Of a DNA stretch of 37,023 bases, positions 1 to 6,461 are shown piece after piece. The stretch covers positions 1 through 37,023 of the forward strand of contig CALUTM010000016.1 in the NCBI GenBank assembly GCA_944323705.1, read 5' to 3'. The DNA comes from Candidatus Gastranaerophilales bacterium (GTDB taxonomy: Bacteria; Cyanobacteriota; Vampirovibrionia; Gastranaerophilales; Gastranaerophilaceae). The position numbers were made by a program, and so were the translations under genes. The notes beneath the pieces are model-generated. The model searched no databases and was not told the origin of the DNA. It was given only the letters and a program-made list of their open reading frames with translations. Each line of letters begins with the position of its first letter. The first letter of the stretch is position 1.

Positions 1-25
1 TTCGGTGGTACTGTTTCTTACTATT

Positions 26-54
26 ATTATACGCTATTTCTCGTCAAAAATCAA
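26..54 (-). promoter_or_regulatory. sigma-70-type promoter firing leftward out of the window
   Basis: Read on the minus strand, TTGATT (49-54) and a perfect TATAAT (26-31) are separated by 17 bp. Transcription would start near position 19 and leave the window, so a gene divergent from rpsT probably lies just to the left. No gene is visible between here and the rpsT promoter. The rest of 55-155 is pyrimidine-rich with no convincing feature. Confidence 0.5.
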
Positions 55-155
55 CCATTTGTTGTGACAGAGCCATACTTTTTATTTTTCATCTCATCCC
101 TTCGGGCATTTATACTTTTACATTCCCTCCACGCACCTATTTTTTTCACATATTT

Positions 156-164
156 CCCCCCCCC
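156..164. repeat. run of nine C next to the rpsT -35 box
   Basis: Nine consecutive C residues directly abut the TTTACA box of the rpsT promoter. Such a homopolymer is out of place in this AT-rich DNA and could slip during replication. Any effect on promoter strength is inference. Confidence 0.6.
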
Positions 165-193
165 TTTACAAAAAACTTTGTTATGTTTAAAAT
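165..193 (+). promoter_or_regulatory. rpsT promoter
   Basis: TTTACA (165-170), 17-bp spacer, TAAAAT (188-193). The predicted start near 200 leaves a leader of about 75 nt before rpsT. In other bacteria the S20 leader is used for autoregulation. I see no strong hairpin here that would prove that. Confidence 0.6.
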
Positions 194-276
194 AGTTGTA
201 CTCACTATCCTCATGTGACAGGTGGGATTTTGGACGTCATTAACCCAATTTCTCATCATAAGGAAAGGAATATAAA

Positions 277-543
277 ATGGCAAATATTAAGTCAGCAAAG
301 AAAAGAGTTCTTATTGCAGAAGCAAACAGACAAAGAAATGTTGCATTCAAAAGTGCTATTAAAACTGCATTAAAAAAAGCATTGGAATTAGCTTCCGGTG
401 ACGACAAAGAAGCTTTGAACGCAGCTGTTTCAAAGGCATATCAATTATGCGACAAAGCTGTTTCAAAAGGTATTCTGCACAAAAATACCGCTGCAAGAAA
501 GAAATCGAGACTTGTTCTTGCTGTTAAGAAATTAGCAAAATAA
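277..543 (+). CDS. rpsT: 30S ribosomal protein S20 (bS20)
   Basis: An 88-aa lysine/alanine-rich protein that binds 16S rRNA in the small ribosomal subunit. It shows the S20 pattern: the MANIKSAKKRVLIAE start, a long basic helix, and the C-terminal HKNTAARKKSRL motif before a short basic tail. Length is normal for the family. The ATG is preceded by an AAGGAAAGG ribosome-binding site at about 7 nt. It is monocistronic, with its own promoter at 165-193 and an intrinsic terminator directly after the stop codon. The next gene is convergent. Confidence 0.97.
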   Translation: MANIKSAKKRVLIAEANRQRNVAFKSAIKTALKKALELASGDDKEALNAAVSKAYQLCDKAVSKGILHKNTAARKKSRLVLAVKKLAK

Positions 544-572
544 AAAATAGGGTGAAAGCCCTATTTTTTTTT
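544..572 (+). terminator. rho-independent terminator of rpsT
   Basis: An AATAGGG / CCCTATT stem with a short TGAAAG loop is followed by a run of T. It begins right after the rpsT stop codon and overlaps the last codons of the convergent radical SAM gene (poly-Lys tail and TAG). It can therefore serve both directions. Confidence 0.85.
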
Positions 573-1979
573 GATTAAATTTATCCCCGCCATAAAATAA
601 TTCTTTAATTCCACCAAACTTCTCAGCGACAATAATGTTTTTATAATAAATTTCGGACGAAGATAAAAACGCTTAAGAGCCCGTTTATGCAGCTCAAAAA
701 TTCTATCTTTGGTTAGTGCGTAGGATTTAACTACAGGTTGGTAATAAGCCTCCCGAAAATCCAAATTCCCCTCTACAAGCTTATTAGCCATCGCAAAGGC
801 AAAATATTTTGTACCGGGTAGCGGAGTTGCAGTATAAAAGCTTATAAAATTACTGTCAAGCTCTATTGCAAATTTAATCGTTTCTTCAACCGTCTGTTCG
901 GTTTCCCACGGCAAGCCTATAACAAAATAATTATAAATTTTTATCTTATTTTTTTTGAGAATTTTAACCGTATTTCGAATATCATCAAGAGTTATTCGTT
1001 TCCCGATATTATTCAAAATCATCTGAGAGCCGCTTTCAACACCGAGACTAACCAGTCGGCAGCCGGACTTATACATCATTTCAGCCATTTCTTCATCCAT
1101 TGTATCAGCTCTTGAATTTGATGACCAGGTAATCTTTAGCCCGCTCTCAATAATCTTTCTGCATAAACCCAATGTCCACTCACGGTCTAAATTAAAGATA
1201 TCAGACCAAAATACAAAATTCCTGATATTATACTTTTCTACACAAACTCTAATTTCTTCAACGATATTTTCTGCGGAACGCATCCTGACTTTACTTCCCG
1301 AAACAGGTGTTGCAAGGCAGAAAAAGCAATGAAAGGGGCACCCTCTTGCAACCTTTATTACAGCCTGCACTTTCCCGTTATCAGGTCTTTTATATCTTGT
1401 GTTATCAACCAAGTGCCTTGCGGGAAAAGGCAATATATCTAAATTTTCTATAAAAGGTCTGCTTTCATTCTTTACTGCCTGAAAATTTTCCCGATAACAA
1501 ATTCCTAAAATTTCATTATCAGGCACCCCTTCCAAAATATCCTTTAACGTTAATTCAGGCTCCCCCATAATAACATAGTCAACAAACGGATTCTCATAAA
1601 TCGTATTTGTATTGTATGTTAGAAACGGAGCCCCCTTTACTATGGTACAAACACCCGGCAGTATTTCTTTTGCAAGCTTTACCGCAGCCATATCCGAAAC
1701 AAAAGTCGGAGTTGCAATATTAACAACGAGATAATGCGGCTTAAACTCGTTTAAATCTTTTTTATAGTCTTCCCCCTGACTATAGTCCCTAATCATCGCC
1801 TCAAATCCGCATTCCTCTGCGATTGCTGCCATGTACATTAAATCAGTAGGAGGCAAGGGTGGTATCACCAACAGCTCCTTTGTAGGCTGCTGACACCTGT
1901 CCTCCCTGTTAATAACAGGAGCAGGAGGATAAATTAAAAGAATTCGCTTACTCTGCTTCAACTGTTTTATCCTTAACAT
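561..1979 (-). CDS. B12-binding-domain radical SAM protein
   Basis: A member of the large cobalamin-dependent radical SAM superfamily; the substrate is unknown. An N-terminal Rossmann-like half (residues about 10-150, with ILLIYPP and the later MGEPELTL segment) fits a B12-binding domain. The central radical SAM core carries RGCPFHCFFC near residues 214-221, the CX3CX2C ligand set for a 4Fe-4S cluster. Further on are GVESGSQ and the FVIGLPWET strand typical of these enzymes. Relatives act in lipid, hopanoid, pigment or RNA methylation and rearrangement, so no product is assigned. ATG at 1979 is used. A TTG nine bases upstream is possible, and neither has a clear ribosome-binding site. The start lies inside the end of the MFS gene, so translation is probably coupled. 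Confidence 0.85.
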   Translation of the reverse strand: MLRIKQLKQSKRILLIYPPAPVINREDRCQQPTKELLVIPPLPPTDLMYMAAIAEECGFEAMIRDYSQGEDYKKDLNEFKPHYLVVNIATPTFVSDMAAVKLAKEILPGVCTIVKGAPFLTYNTNTIYENPFVDYVIMGEPELTLKDILEGVPDNEILGICYRENFQAVKNESRPFIENLDILPFPARHLVDNTRYKRPDNGKVQAVIKVARGCPFHCFFCLATPVSGSKVRMRSAENIVEEIRVCVEKYNIRNFVFWSDIFNLDREWTLGLCRKIIESGLKITWSSNSRADTMDEEMAEMMYKSGCRLVSLGVESGSQMILNNIGKRITLDDIRNTVKILKKNKIKIYNYFVIGLPWETEQTVEETIKFAIELDSNFISFYTATPLPGTKYFAFAMANKLVEGNLDFREAYYQPVVKSYALTKDRIFELHKRALKRFYLRPKFIIKTLLSLRSLVELKNYFMAGINLIKKK

Positions 1980-3324
1980 TAGCCGCAATTACGGAAGCCG
2001 CAACAAGACACAATGCACCGATTAAAAATGTGTACTCCCAGTGGTAATTTACACCGCCGATTACATTAAACGAACATTTATTTATAATCCAAGATACCAG
2101 TGTGCAAACAAAAACTTGCGGCCCTGCGATAAATATATTAAAAATACCCATTACCGACCCTTCAGTACCGGGTTTTATATATTGCGAAAGCATTGCAAAC
2201 GGAAGAGCACAAATACTTGCCCAACCAATACCTGATACAGCCATAAGCAAAGCTACCAGTTTCAGGTTAAAACAAAAAGCCATCCCCAAATAAGCCGCAG
2301 CCATCGAAAGCATTGATACTATATGAACCTTTTTGTTTCCGTACTTAACGGAAAGCACCCCTATCGGTATCGCCACAAGAAAGCATACAAGATTAAATAT
2401 TGCAAAACAGGTTGACGAAAAATTAGTAGCATTCAAGACCTGCGTATCATAACCTGCCTTTACGATTTCAGAAACGTCCGACAAATCAGGAACCGCAAAA
2501 ATTGTATGGACACAATACTGAGTGAAGTTAATCATCAAACACATAGTACCAATCCATGTAAAAAATTGCATCCAACAAATCTTGCCAACTTCGGGCGAAA
2601 GTGCAAAAAACTCTTTCAAAGACTTTATAAAGCTAAATTTTACTTCCTTCTCTTCTTTTTGGATTTGAATACGTTTTTCCTTAATAGTCATACAAGTCCA
2701 CATCATACCCAAGGCAAAAGCCAAAGCTGCCATAATAAATTGAGCATTTATAGACATTTGGTAACCAAAAGCCCACTTCAAAAACGGAGCAGTACCTGCT
2801 GCAAAAACAGAGCCCAAACCGATTGCCAAACTGATATATGAATTAGCTATCGAATGTTGCTCCTTGGGGACAACATCAGGCACCAAAGCTCTGTAAGGTC
2901 CTTGGGCTATATTCACGCAAGCATCCAAAATCCAGATCATAGCCGCAGCGAACAATAACGCTCCGACATCAGGCAGCTTGATATGTAAAGCCGCACCAAT
3001 ATAATTGGTTATCAACTCGGAATTAGGCAATGCCCATAATGCGACAGCAGAAAGAAGTGCACCTCCAAGCAAATAAGGTCTTCTTCTGCCAAACGGAGAG
3101 TCAGTCTTATCACTTAAGGCACCAATTAAGGGTTGAACTACCATTCCCGTAAAAGGTCCCGCAAGCCATATCAAACCGAATATAAACGGATCCGCACCCA
3201 AATCCTCCGTTACAGGGCCTGACAATATAATTCTCATTTGCCAAGCAAATTGCAAACCAAAAAATCCGAGTGCAAAACTCAAAAATTTAGCCGTTGTAAA
3301 TTTTTTCAAAGCATTATCTTCCAT
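1948..3324 (-). CDS. MFS sugar:cation symporter (GPH / SUC-type)
   Basis: A polytopic inner-membrane transporter with about 12 hydrophobic segments in 458 aa. DKTDSPFGRRRPYLLGG, between TM2 and TM3, is the RxGRRRP loop typical of the glycoside-pentoside-hexuronide and sucrose (SLC45-like) transporter group. PxxGALSD just before it also matches. The likely substrate is a small sugar, but specificity cannot be read. ATG at 3324 is chosen over ATG 3342 for two reasons: GGGAG sits at ideal spacing before it, and the promoter at 3352-3380 places the mRNA start close to the 3342 codon. The gene overlaps the downstream radical SAM gene, suggesting one transcript. Confidence 0.85.
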   Translation of the reverse strand: MEDNALKKFTTAKFLSFALGFFGLQFAWQMRIILSGPVTEDLGADPFIFGLIWLAGPFTGMVVQPLIGALSDKTDSPFGRRRPYLLGGALLSAVALWALPNSELITNYIGAALHIKLPDVGALLFAAAMIWILDACVNIAQGPYRALVPDVVPKEQHSIANSYISLAIGLGSVFAAGTAPFLKWAFGYQMSINAQFIMAALAFALGMMWTCMTIKEKRIQIQKEEKEVKFSFIKSLKEFFALSPEVGKICWMQFFTWIGTMCLMINFTQYCVHTIFAVPDLSDVSEIVKAGYDTQVLNATNFSSTCFAIFNLVCFLVAIPIGVLSVKYGNKKVHIVSMLSMAAAYLGMAFCFNLKLVALLMAVSGIGWASICALPFAMLSQYIKPGTEGSVMGIFNIFIAGPQVFVCTLVSWIINKCSFNVIGGVNYHWEYTFLIGALCLVAASVIAANVKDKTVEAE

Positions 3325-3351
3325 CTGGTCTCTCCCACACATTCTTATACC

Positions 3352-3380
3352 AGTTTACAAGTAAAAAAAAACTGCGTCAA
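3352..3380 (-). promoter_or_regulatory. promoter of the MFS / radical SAM pair
   Basis: On the minus strand, TTGACG (3375-3380), a 17-bp spacer rich in T, then TAAACT (3352-3357). It lies in the rph-MFS gap and gives a leader of about 20 nt to the ATG at 3324. Confidence 0.45.
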
Positions 3381-3407
3381 GCAAAATGGTTCGGCATTTC
3401 GCATTAG

Positions 3408-4103
3408 TTAATACATACTTATTATTTTATCAATACCCGATTTTGCAACATTAAAAAGTTCCAGCATTTTTTCATACTCATAAGGTTCACCTTCGGAAGT
3501 AGTCTGAAAATCAACAATTTTACCGCTCTTTGTTAAAATAACATTAGAATCGACCTGAGCGTGAGAATCCTCTTCGTAATTTAAATCCAATCTGATTTCT
3601 CCGTCAACTATTCCTGCAGAAACGGCTCCTATTGGTTCTATAATTGGATTTTCCATCAATTCGCCTGACAAAAGAAGTTTATCGACCGCATCTTTTAGAG
3701 CCAAGTAGCCGCCGCAAATACTTGCAGTTCTCGTACCACCATCAGCCTGTATCACATCAGCATCAACAGTTATAGTCATTTTAGGAAGTTTCTCCAAATT
3801 AACACAAGCCCTCAAACTCCTTCCAATCAATCTTTGAATTTCCTGAGTCCTTCCCGAAACTTTTTCTCTTTCTCTGCGGCATCTTGTATTGGTAGCGGAG
3901 GGCAAAAGAGAATACTCTGCCGTAACCCATCCTCTGTTATCTTCTTCATCCATCCATTTTGGTTTCTTAAGTTCTACAGATGCCGTAACAATAACCTTCG
4001 TATCTCCAAATTCTACCAATATAGAACCCGGAGCGTGCTTAGTATAATTATGAGTAAATTTAACACTTCTTAACTCATTATTTTCTCTTCCGTCCTGTCG
4101 CAT
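3408..4103 (-). CDS. rph: ribonuclease PH
   Basis: Phosphorolytic 3'-5' exoribonuclease that trims tRNA 3' ends, cytosolic and normally a hexameric ring. Family marks are MRQDGRENNELR at the start, GDTKVIVTASVE, GWVTAEYSLLPSAT, a run of arginines in RCRRER and GRTQEIQRLIGRSLRA, and VDADVIQADGGTRTASI with the phosphate/active-site residues. The protein is 231 aa, close to the family norm. The start is fixed at ATG 4103 by GGAGG five nt before it; the in-frame TTG at 4115 lies inside that ribosome-binding site. The MFS gene downstream has its own promoter. Confidence 0.95.
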   Translation of the reverse strand: MRQDGRENNELRSVKFTHNYTKHAPGSILVEFGDTKVIVTASVELKKPKWMDEEDNRGWVTAEYSLLPSATNTRCRREREKVSGRTQEIQRLIGRSLRACVNLEKLPKMTITVDADVIQADGGTRTASICGGYLALKDAVDKLLLSGELMENPIIEPIGAVSAGIVDGEIRLDLNYEEDSHAQVDSNVILTKSGKIVDFQTTSEGEPYEYEKMLELFNVAKSGIDKIISMY

Positions 4104-4140
4104 ATAACCCTCCAAACAGTGTATTTATTCTAAGATACCA

Positions 4141-4169
4141 TTGACAAAACAAAAAAACAAACATAACAT
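4141..4169 (+). promoter_or_regulatory. strong promoter of the 104-aa gene
   Basis: A perfect TTGACA (4141-4146), 17-bp spacer, TAACAT (4164-4169). An inverted repeat ACATG-TTT-CATGT (4167-4179) overlaps the -10 and the predicted start, and could be an operator. Confidence 0.7.
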
Positions 4170-4175
4170 GTTTCA

Positions 4176-4195
4176 TGTGTTTAAAATTAAACACA
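4176..4195 (+). promoter_or_regulatory. 9-bp inverted repeat in the leader before the ribosome-binding site
   Basis: TGTGTTTAA and TTAAACACA are perfect arms separated by AA. The repeat begins at the predicted transcript start and ends one base before AGGAGG (4197-4202). As RNA it would place a hairpin against the Shine-Dalgarno site, affecting 5' stability or initiation. As DNA it could be a repressor site. Both are inference. Confidence 0.5.
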
Positions 4196-4208
4196 CAGGA
4201 GGTAAATT

Positions 4209-4523
4209 ATGACGGAAGGAATCAGTTCAACTTCACTATCAGGCAGCAGTCTTGCCAGTATAATGCAAAGAACAACAGCATCTGCCGCAACAACGGAAAG
4301 TTCTGCAACCGAGACAACCAAATCGTCTTCCGAGATTCTTTCGGAATTAAGACGGGACGGATTGTCATCTGCTAAATCTGCTCAAGAGATAGCTGACGAG
4401 TATGGAGTTTCGCTTTCTAAAGCACAAGAAATTTTAAATGAACTAAAAGGCGAAAATTCTAACGGCGGTTTTGTTTTGGACAATCCAATACCTGAAGATT
4501 CGACAGTCTCTTACCATGTATAA
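4209..4523 (+). CDS. small orphan protein with Ser/Thr-rich N-terminus and HTH-like helix pair
   Basis: I do not recognise this 104-aa protein. Residues 5-40 are almost entirely Ser, Thr and Ala, so probably disordered. Residues 42-80 form amphipathic helices, and AQEIADEYGVSLSKAQEILNEL (58-79) reads like a helix-turn-helix or UBA-like helix pair. The last 24 residues are polar. There is no signal peptide or membrane segment. It has a near-perfect promoter, a leader hairpin and an AGGAGG ribosome-binding site, so it is probably highly expressed. The stop codon lies inside a long inverted repeat. It sits beside flagellar-type genes but on the opposite strand. A small DNA-binding protein or an exported/chaperoned protein are both possible. 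Confidence 0.75.
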   Translation: MTEGISSTSLSGSSLASIMQRTTASAATTESSATETTKSSSEILSELRRDGLSSAKSAQEIADEYGVSLSKAQEILNELKGENSNGGFVLDNPIPEDSTVSYHV

Positions 4524-4602
4524 AAAGGGGTTAATAAATTATAAATAAGGATGTTTTATTTATTGCTCCATACACTAAAGGACCTTTTTGAAACATGGTA
4601 AA
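4511..4602 (+). repeat. long nested inverted repeat spanning the stop codon and 3' UTR
   Basis: Three sets of complementary arms nest inside one another: TTACCATGT (4511-4519) with ACATGGTAA (4593-4601), AAAAAGG (4522-4528) with CCTTTTT (4583-4589), and AATAAAT (4533-4539) with ATTTATT (4558-4564). Interior loops are small. The outer arm includes the last sense codons. It is separate from the GC-rich terminator hairpin that follows at once. Confidence 0.6.
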
Positions 4603-4603
4603 G

Positions 4604-4630
4604 TCGAGAGCCCCTCTTCGGGGCTCTCGA
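4604..4630. terminator. GC-rich hairpin between convergent genes
   Basis: TCGAGAGCCCC and GGGGCTCTCGA form an 11-bp perfect stem with a TCTTC loop. The T-tract is weak on either strand (CATTTTC rightward, CTTT leftward). Its position between two stop codons argues for a bidirectional terminator. Confidence 0.7.
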
Positions 4631-4673
4631 TCATTTTCGACTGTATAAAATCCCGTATGGGGAAGTTTTGAAA

Positions 4674-6149
4674 TTAGCCGGAGAATGTTTTGTAAGAAGA
4701 TTCAATGTTGTCGTTGATAACTTTGTCAACAGCTTCGATTTCTGTTGTAATCTGAGTTCTTTCGTTATCAAGTCTTTGAAGTTTTAATTCAAGGTTTCTG
4801 TCCTCTTGTTGAATAATTTCAGTTTTAGCATTGATTTCTTGTTGAGCTTTATCATACAAGTACTGATCATATTCATACTGGTTATACGCATCCTGATATG
4901 CAGCTTCGTCCGTAACCTGTGTAGCAGCAAGTTCAATATCTCTATATGCGATTACTGCACCCGTTGTTGAATCAATAGTAGGTATACTTATTTGGGTAAT
5001 ACGTCCTTGAGAGTCAAATTGCAGCTTACATTGATCAACCTGCTCGGAAGTTGTATATGACCCGTTTGCAGTATATGAAAATGTTTGAGTAAATTTATCA
5101 GGACTCGTTACATCACTATCTAGAGCAAATTGTACAGTACGAACTCCGGTGTCGCTTGTTGTTATAAACACATAAAAATTATCTTCTGTGATACTGGAAT
5201 CTTGGGAACCGTATGTATTACGAATAGCTTGCTTGTAACCTTCCCAGTCGAACTCATCACCAAATTCTTTCACGGCATCGCTAAACTTATATGCCACTTT
5301 ACCTGCAATTGTTGTAGCACCGGCATTAGGATTATCAAGAGTACCCGTACCGTCTTTTGAAGCCAAGAAATACTGTGCATCATTGACTTGCTTGAGGGAA
5401 TACGTTCCGTCACCATTATCAGTTACATACATAGAGTTTGTTGATAGCTGTGCAACCGTGCCATTAATTGATACATAGTAATTTGATAAATCTGCAGCAT
5501 TAATTTTGCGTTCAACAGTTTCTGTATTTTCTCTTAAATGGCTGTAATTTTCCTTATCATCAGCAGCATCATATTCTTCTTTTGAAGCCTTTTTATAATA
5601 AGTCTTAGCTTCATCGAAAGCTTCAACATTTGCATAGCCTTCTGCTGTTAATTCCATATATTCTGCAGGGTCAGCACCTTCTTCTATCAGCTGAGCACCT
5701 GTTACCGAGGTACCGTTTATATAAATATCACCCTCCTGGTATTCACCTTCAACAGTGCCATAAAATCCTGTAGGTTGAACTGTTGTTGTATCTACAAATT
5801 CACCCTTGATTACATCACCTGCATTACCAACAATGGAAGAACCATAATTGGAAGTGATGGCTGCTCCTGTTGCAGTTTGCTGAATTTCGACGATATAATT
5901 TTCTCCAGACGGTTTAACAGTTCCAACAGAGAATGTAGTAGCCCCGTCTGTACCAGAGTATTCTATAGTAGTATAGTCTTGAGTTGAAGGAGGAGTCGGT
6001 ACAGTCATTGCAAGCAAGCTGTTATACAATGCGGTACATTGTTGAGATAAAATTGTTCTTTCCTGGTTAATCTGTTGTCCTTGATATTCAAGGTTAGACT
6101 GCCTTGCCTGTAAACTTAATAACCTTGCTTGTGATGCTGACATACCCAT
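4674..6149 (-). CDS. MGMSASQARLL-family protein with coiled-coil ends (putative late flagellar-class gene)
   Basis: A 491-aa protein of unknown function. From memory, proteins starting MGMSASQARLLSL recur in gut Melainabacteria; this was not checked. Residues 1-50 and about 415-491 are long amphipathic coiled-coil helices: Gln-rich at the N-terminus, and ELKLQRLDNERTQITTEI near the C-terminus. They flank a beta-rich, Thr/Asp/Gly-rich middle (about 60-410) with no signal peptide. Conserved helical ends around a variable middle resembles flagellin/FlgL-like axial proteins, but I see no direct homology. ATG 6149 has GGAGA at 8 nt. The key evidence is upstream: a sigma-28 promoter (6259-6285) and a leader element (6191-6232), both shared with the 694-aa gene. 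Its neighbour upstream is the giant FliD. Confidence 0.8.
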   Translation of the reverse strand: MGMSASQARLLSLQARQSNLEYQGQQINQERTILSQQCTALYNSLLAMTVPTPPSTQDYTTIEYSGTDGATTFSVGTVKPSGENYIVEIQQTATGAAITSNYGSSIVGNAGDVIKGEFVDTTTVQPTGFYGTVEGEYQEGDIYINGTSVTGAQLIEEGADPAEYMELTAEGYANVEAFDEAKTYYKKASKEEYDAADDKENYSHLRENTETVERKINAADLSNYYVSINGTVAQLSTNSMYVTDNGDGTYSLKQVNDAQYFLASKDGTGTLDNPNAGATTIAGKVAYKFSDAVKEFGDEFDWEGYKQAIRNTYGSQDSSITEDNFYVFITTSDTGVRTVQFALDSDVTSPDKFTQTFSYTANGSYTTSEQVDQCKLQFDSQGRITQISIPTIDSTTGAVIAYRDIELAATQVTDEAAYQDAYNQYEYDQYLYDKAQQEINAKTEIIQQEDRNLELKLQRLDNERTQITTEIEAVDKVINDNIESSYKTFSG

Positions 6150-6190
6150 AGTTAGTGTCTCCTTTTCCTTTTATTTAATTTTTTATTTTT

Positions 6191-6232
6191 GTTACATTAG
6201 ATGTTACTTAATGCCTATTGTGTTACATTAGA
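6191..6232 (-). promoter_or_regulatory. shared 42-nt leader element, copy A
   Basis: Read toward the 491-aa gene, this begins TCTAATGTAAC, has a central GTAACAT and ends TCTAATGTAAC. It matches the copy at 22649-22690 in 36 of 42 positions by eye, with no gaps. It lies downstream of the sigma-28 -10, so it is in the 5' UTR, ending 41 nt before ATG. Confidence 0.75.
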
Positions 6233-6258
6233 GGTTTTATTTTTCCTCTTTAATATGT

Positions 6259-6285
6259 ATTACGGCATATTTTCAAAAAACTTTA
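6259..6285 (-). promoter_or_regulatory. sigma-28 (FliA-type) promoter, copy A
   Basis: On the minus strand, TAAAGTTT (6278-6285), exactly 11 bp, then GCCGTAAT (6259-6266). The enterobacterial sigma-28 consensus is TAAAGTTT-N11-GCCGATAA. The block from here up to 6323 aligns ungapped with 22484-22547. It includes an upstream ATGTAAACTTTTGTAA segment. Confidence 0.8.
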
Positions 6286-6323
6286 GAGTTTTAATAAAAA
6301 TCGTTACAAAAGTTTACATAAAT

Positions 6324-6461
6324 AATGCAAAAGTTGCCTGACAAACAACTATACAAGCATAAACTGCAGTCTTTATATGTGTTACGGGATTTGGTAACAA
6401 ATTTTGTTCCACATACATAATCAAAATAACTAAAGGTCATAGGATAAAGGTGCACATTTTC
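6324..6461. other. remaining FliD-to-491-aa gap
   Basis: No gene is seen. GGTAACAAATTTTGTTCC (6393-6410) is a near-palindrome that could be an operator. There is no convincing terminator after fliD, so some readthrough into the 491-aa gene is possible. Confidence 0.4.

Noticed and set aside
1-195. Plus-strand frame open from the window edge to about 195
   Set aside because: It is pyrimidine-rich low-complexity DNA that runs through the rpsT promoter; the open frame is probably chance.
4104-4115. TTG start for RNase PH
   Set aside because: The codons form the GGAGG ribosome-binding site for ATG 4103, where the family's MRxDGR start lies.
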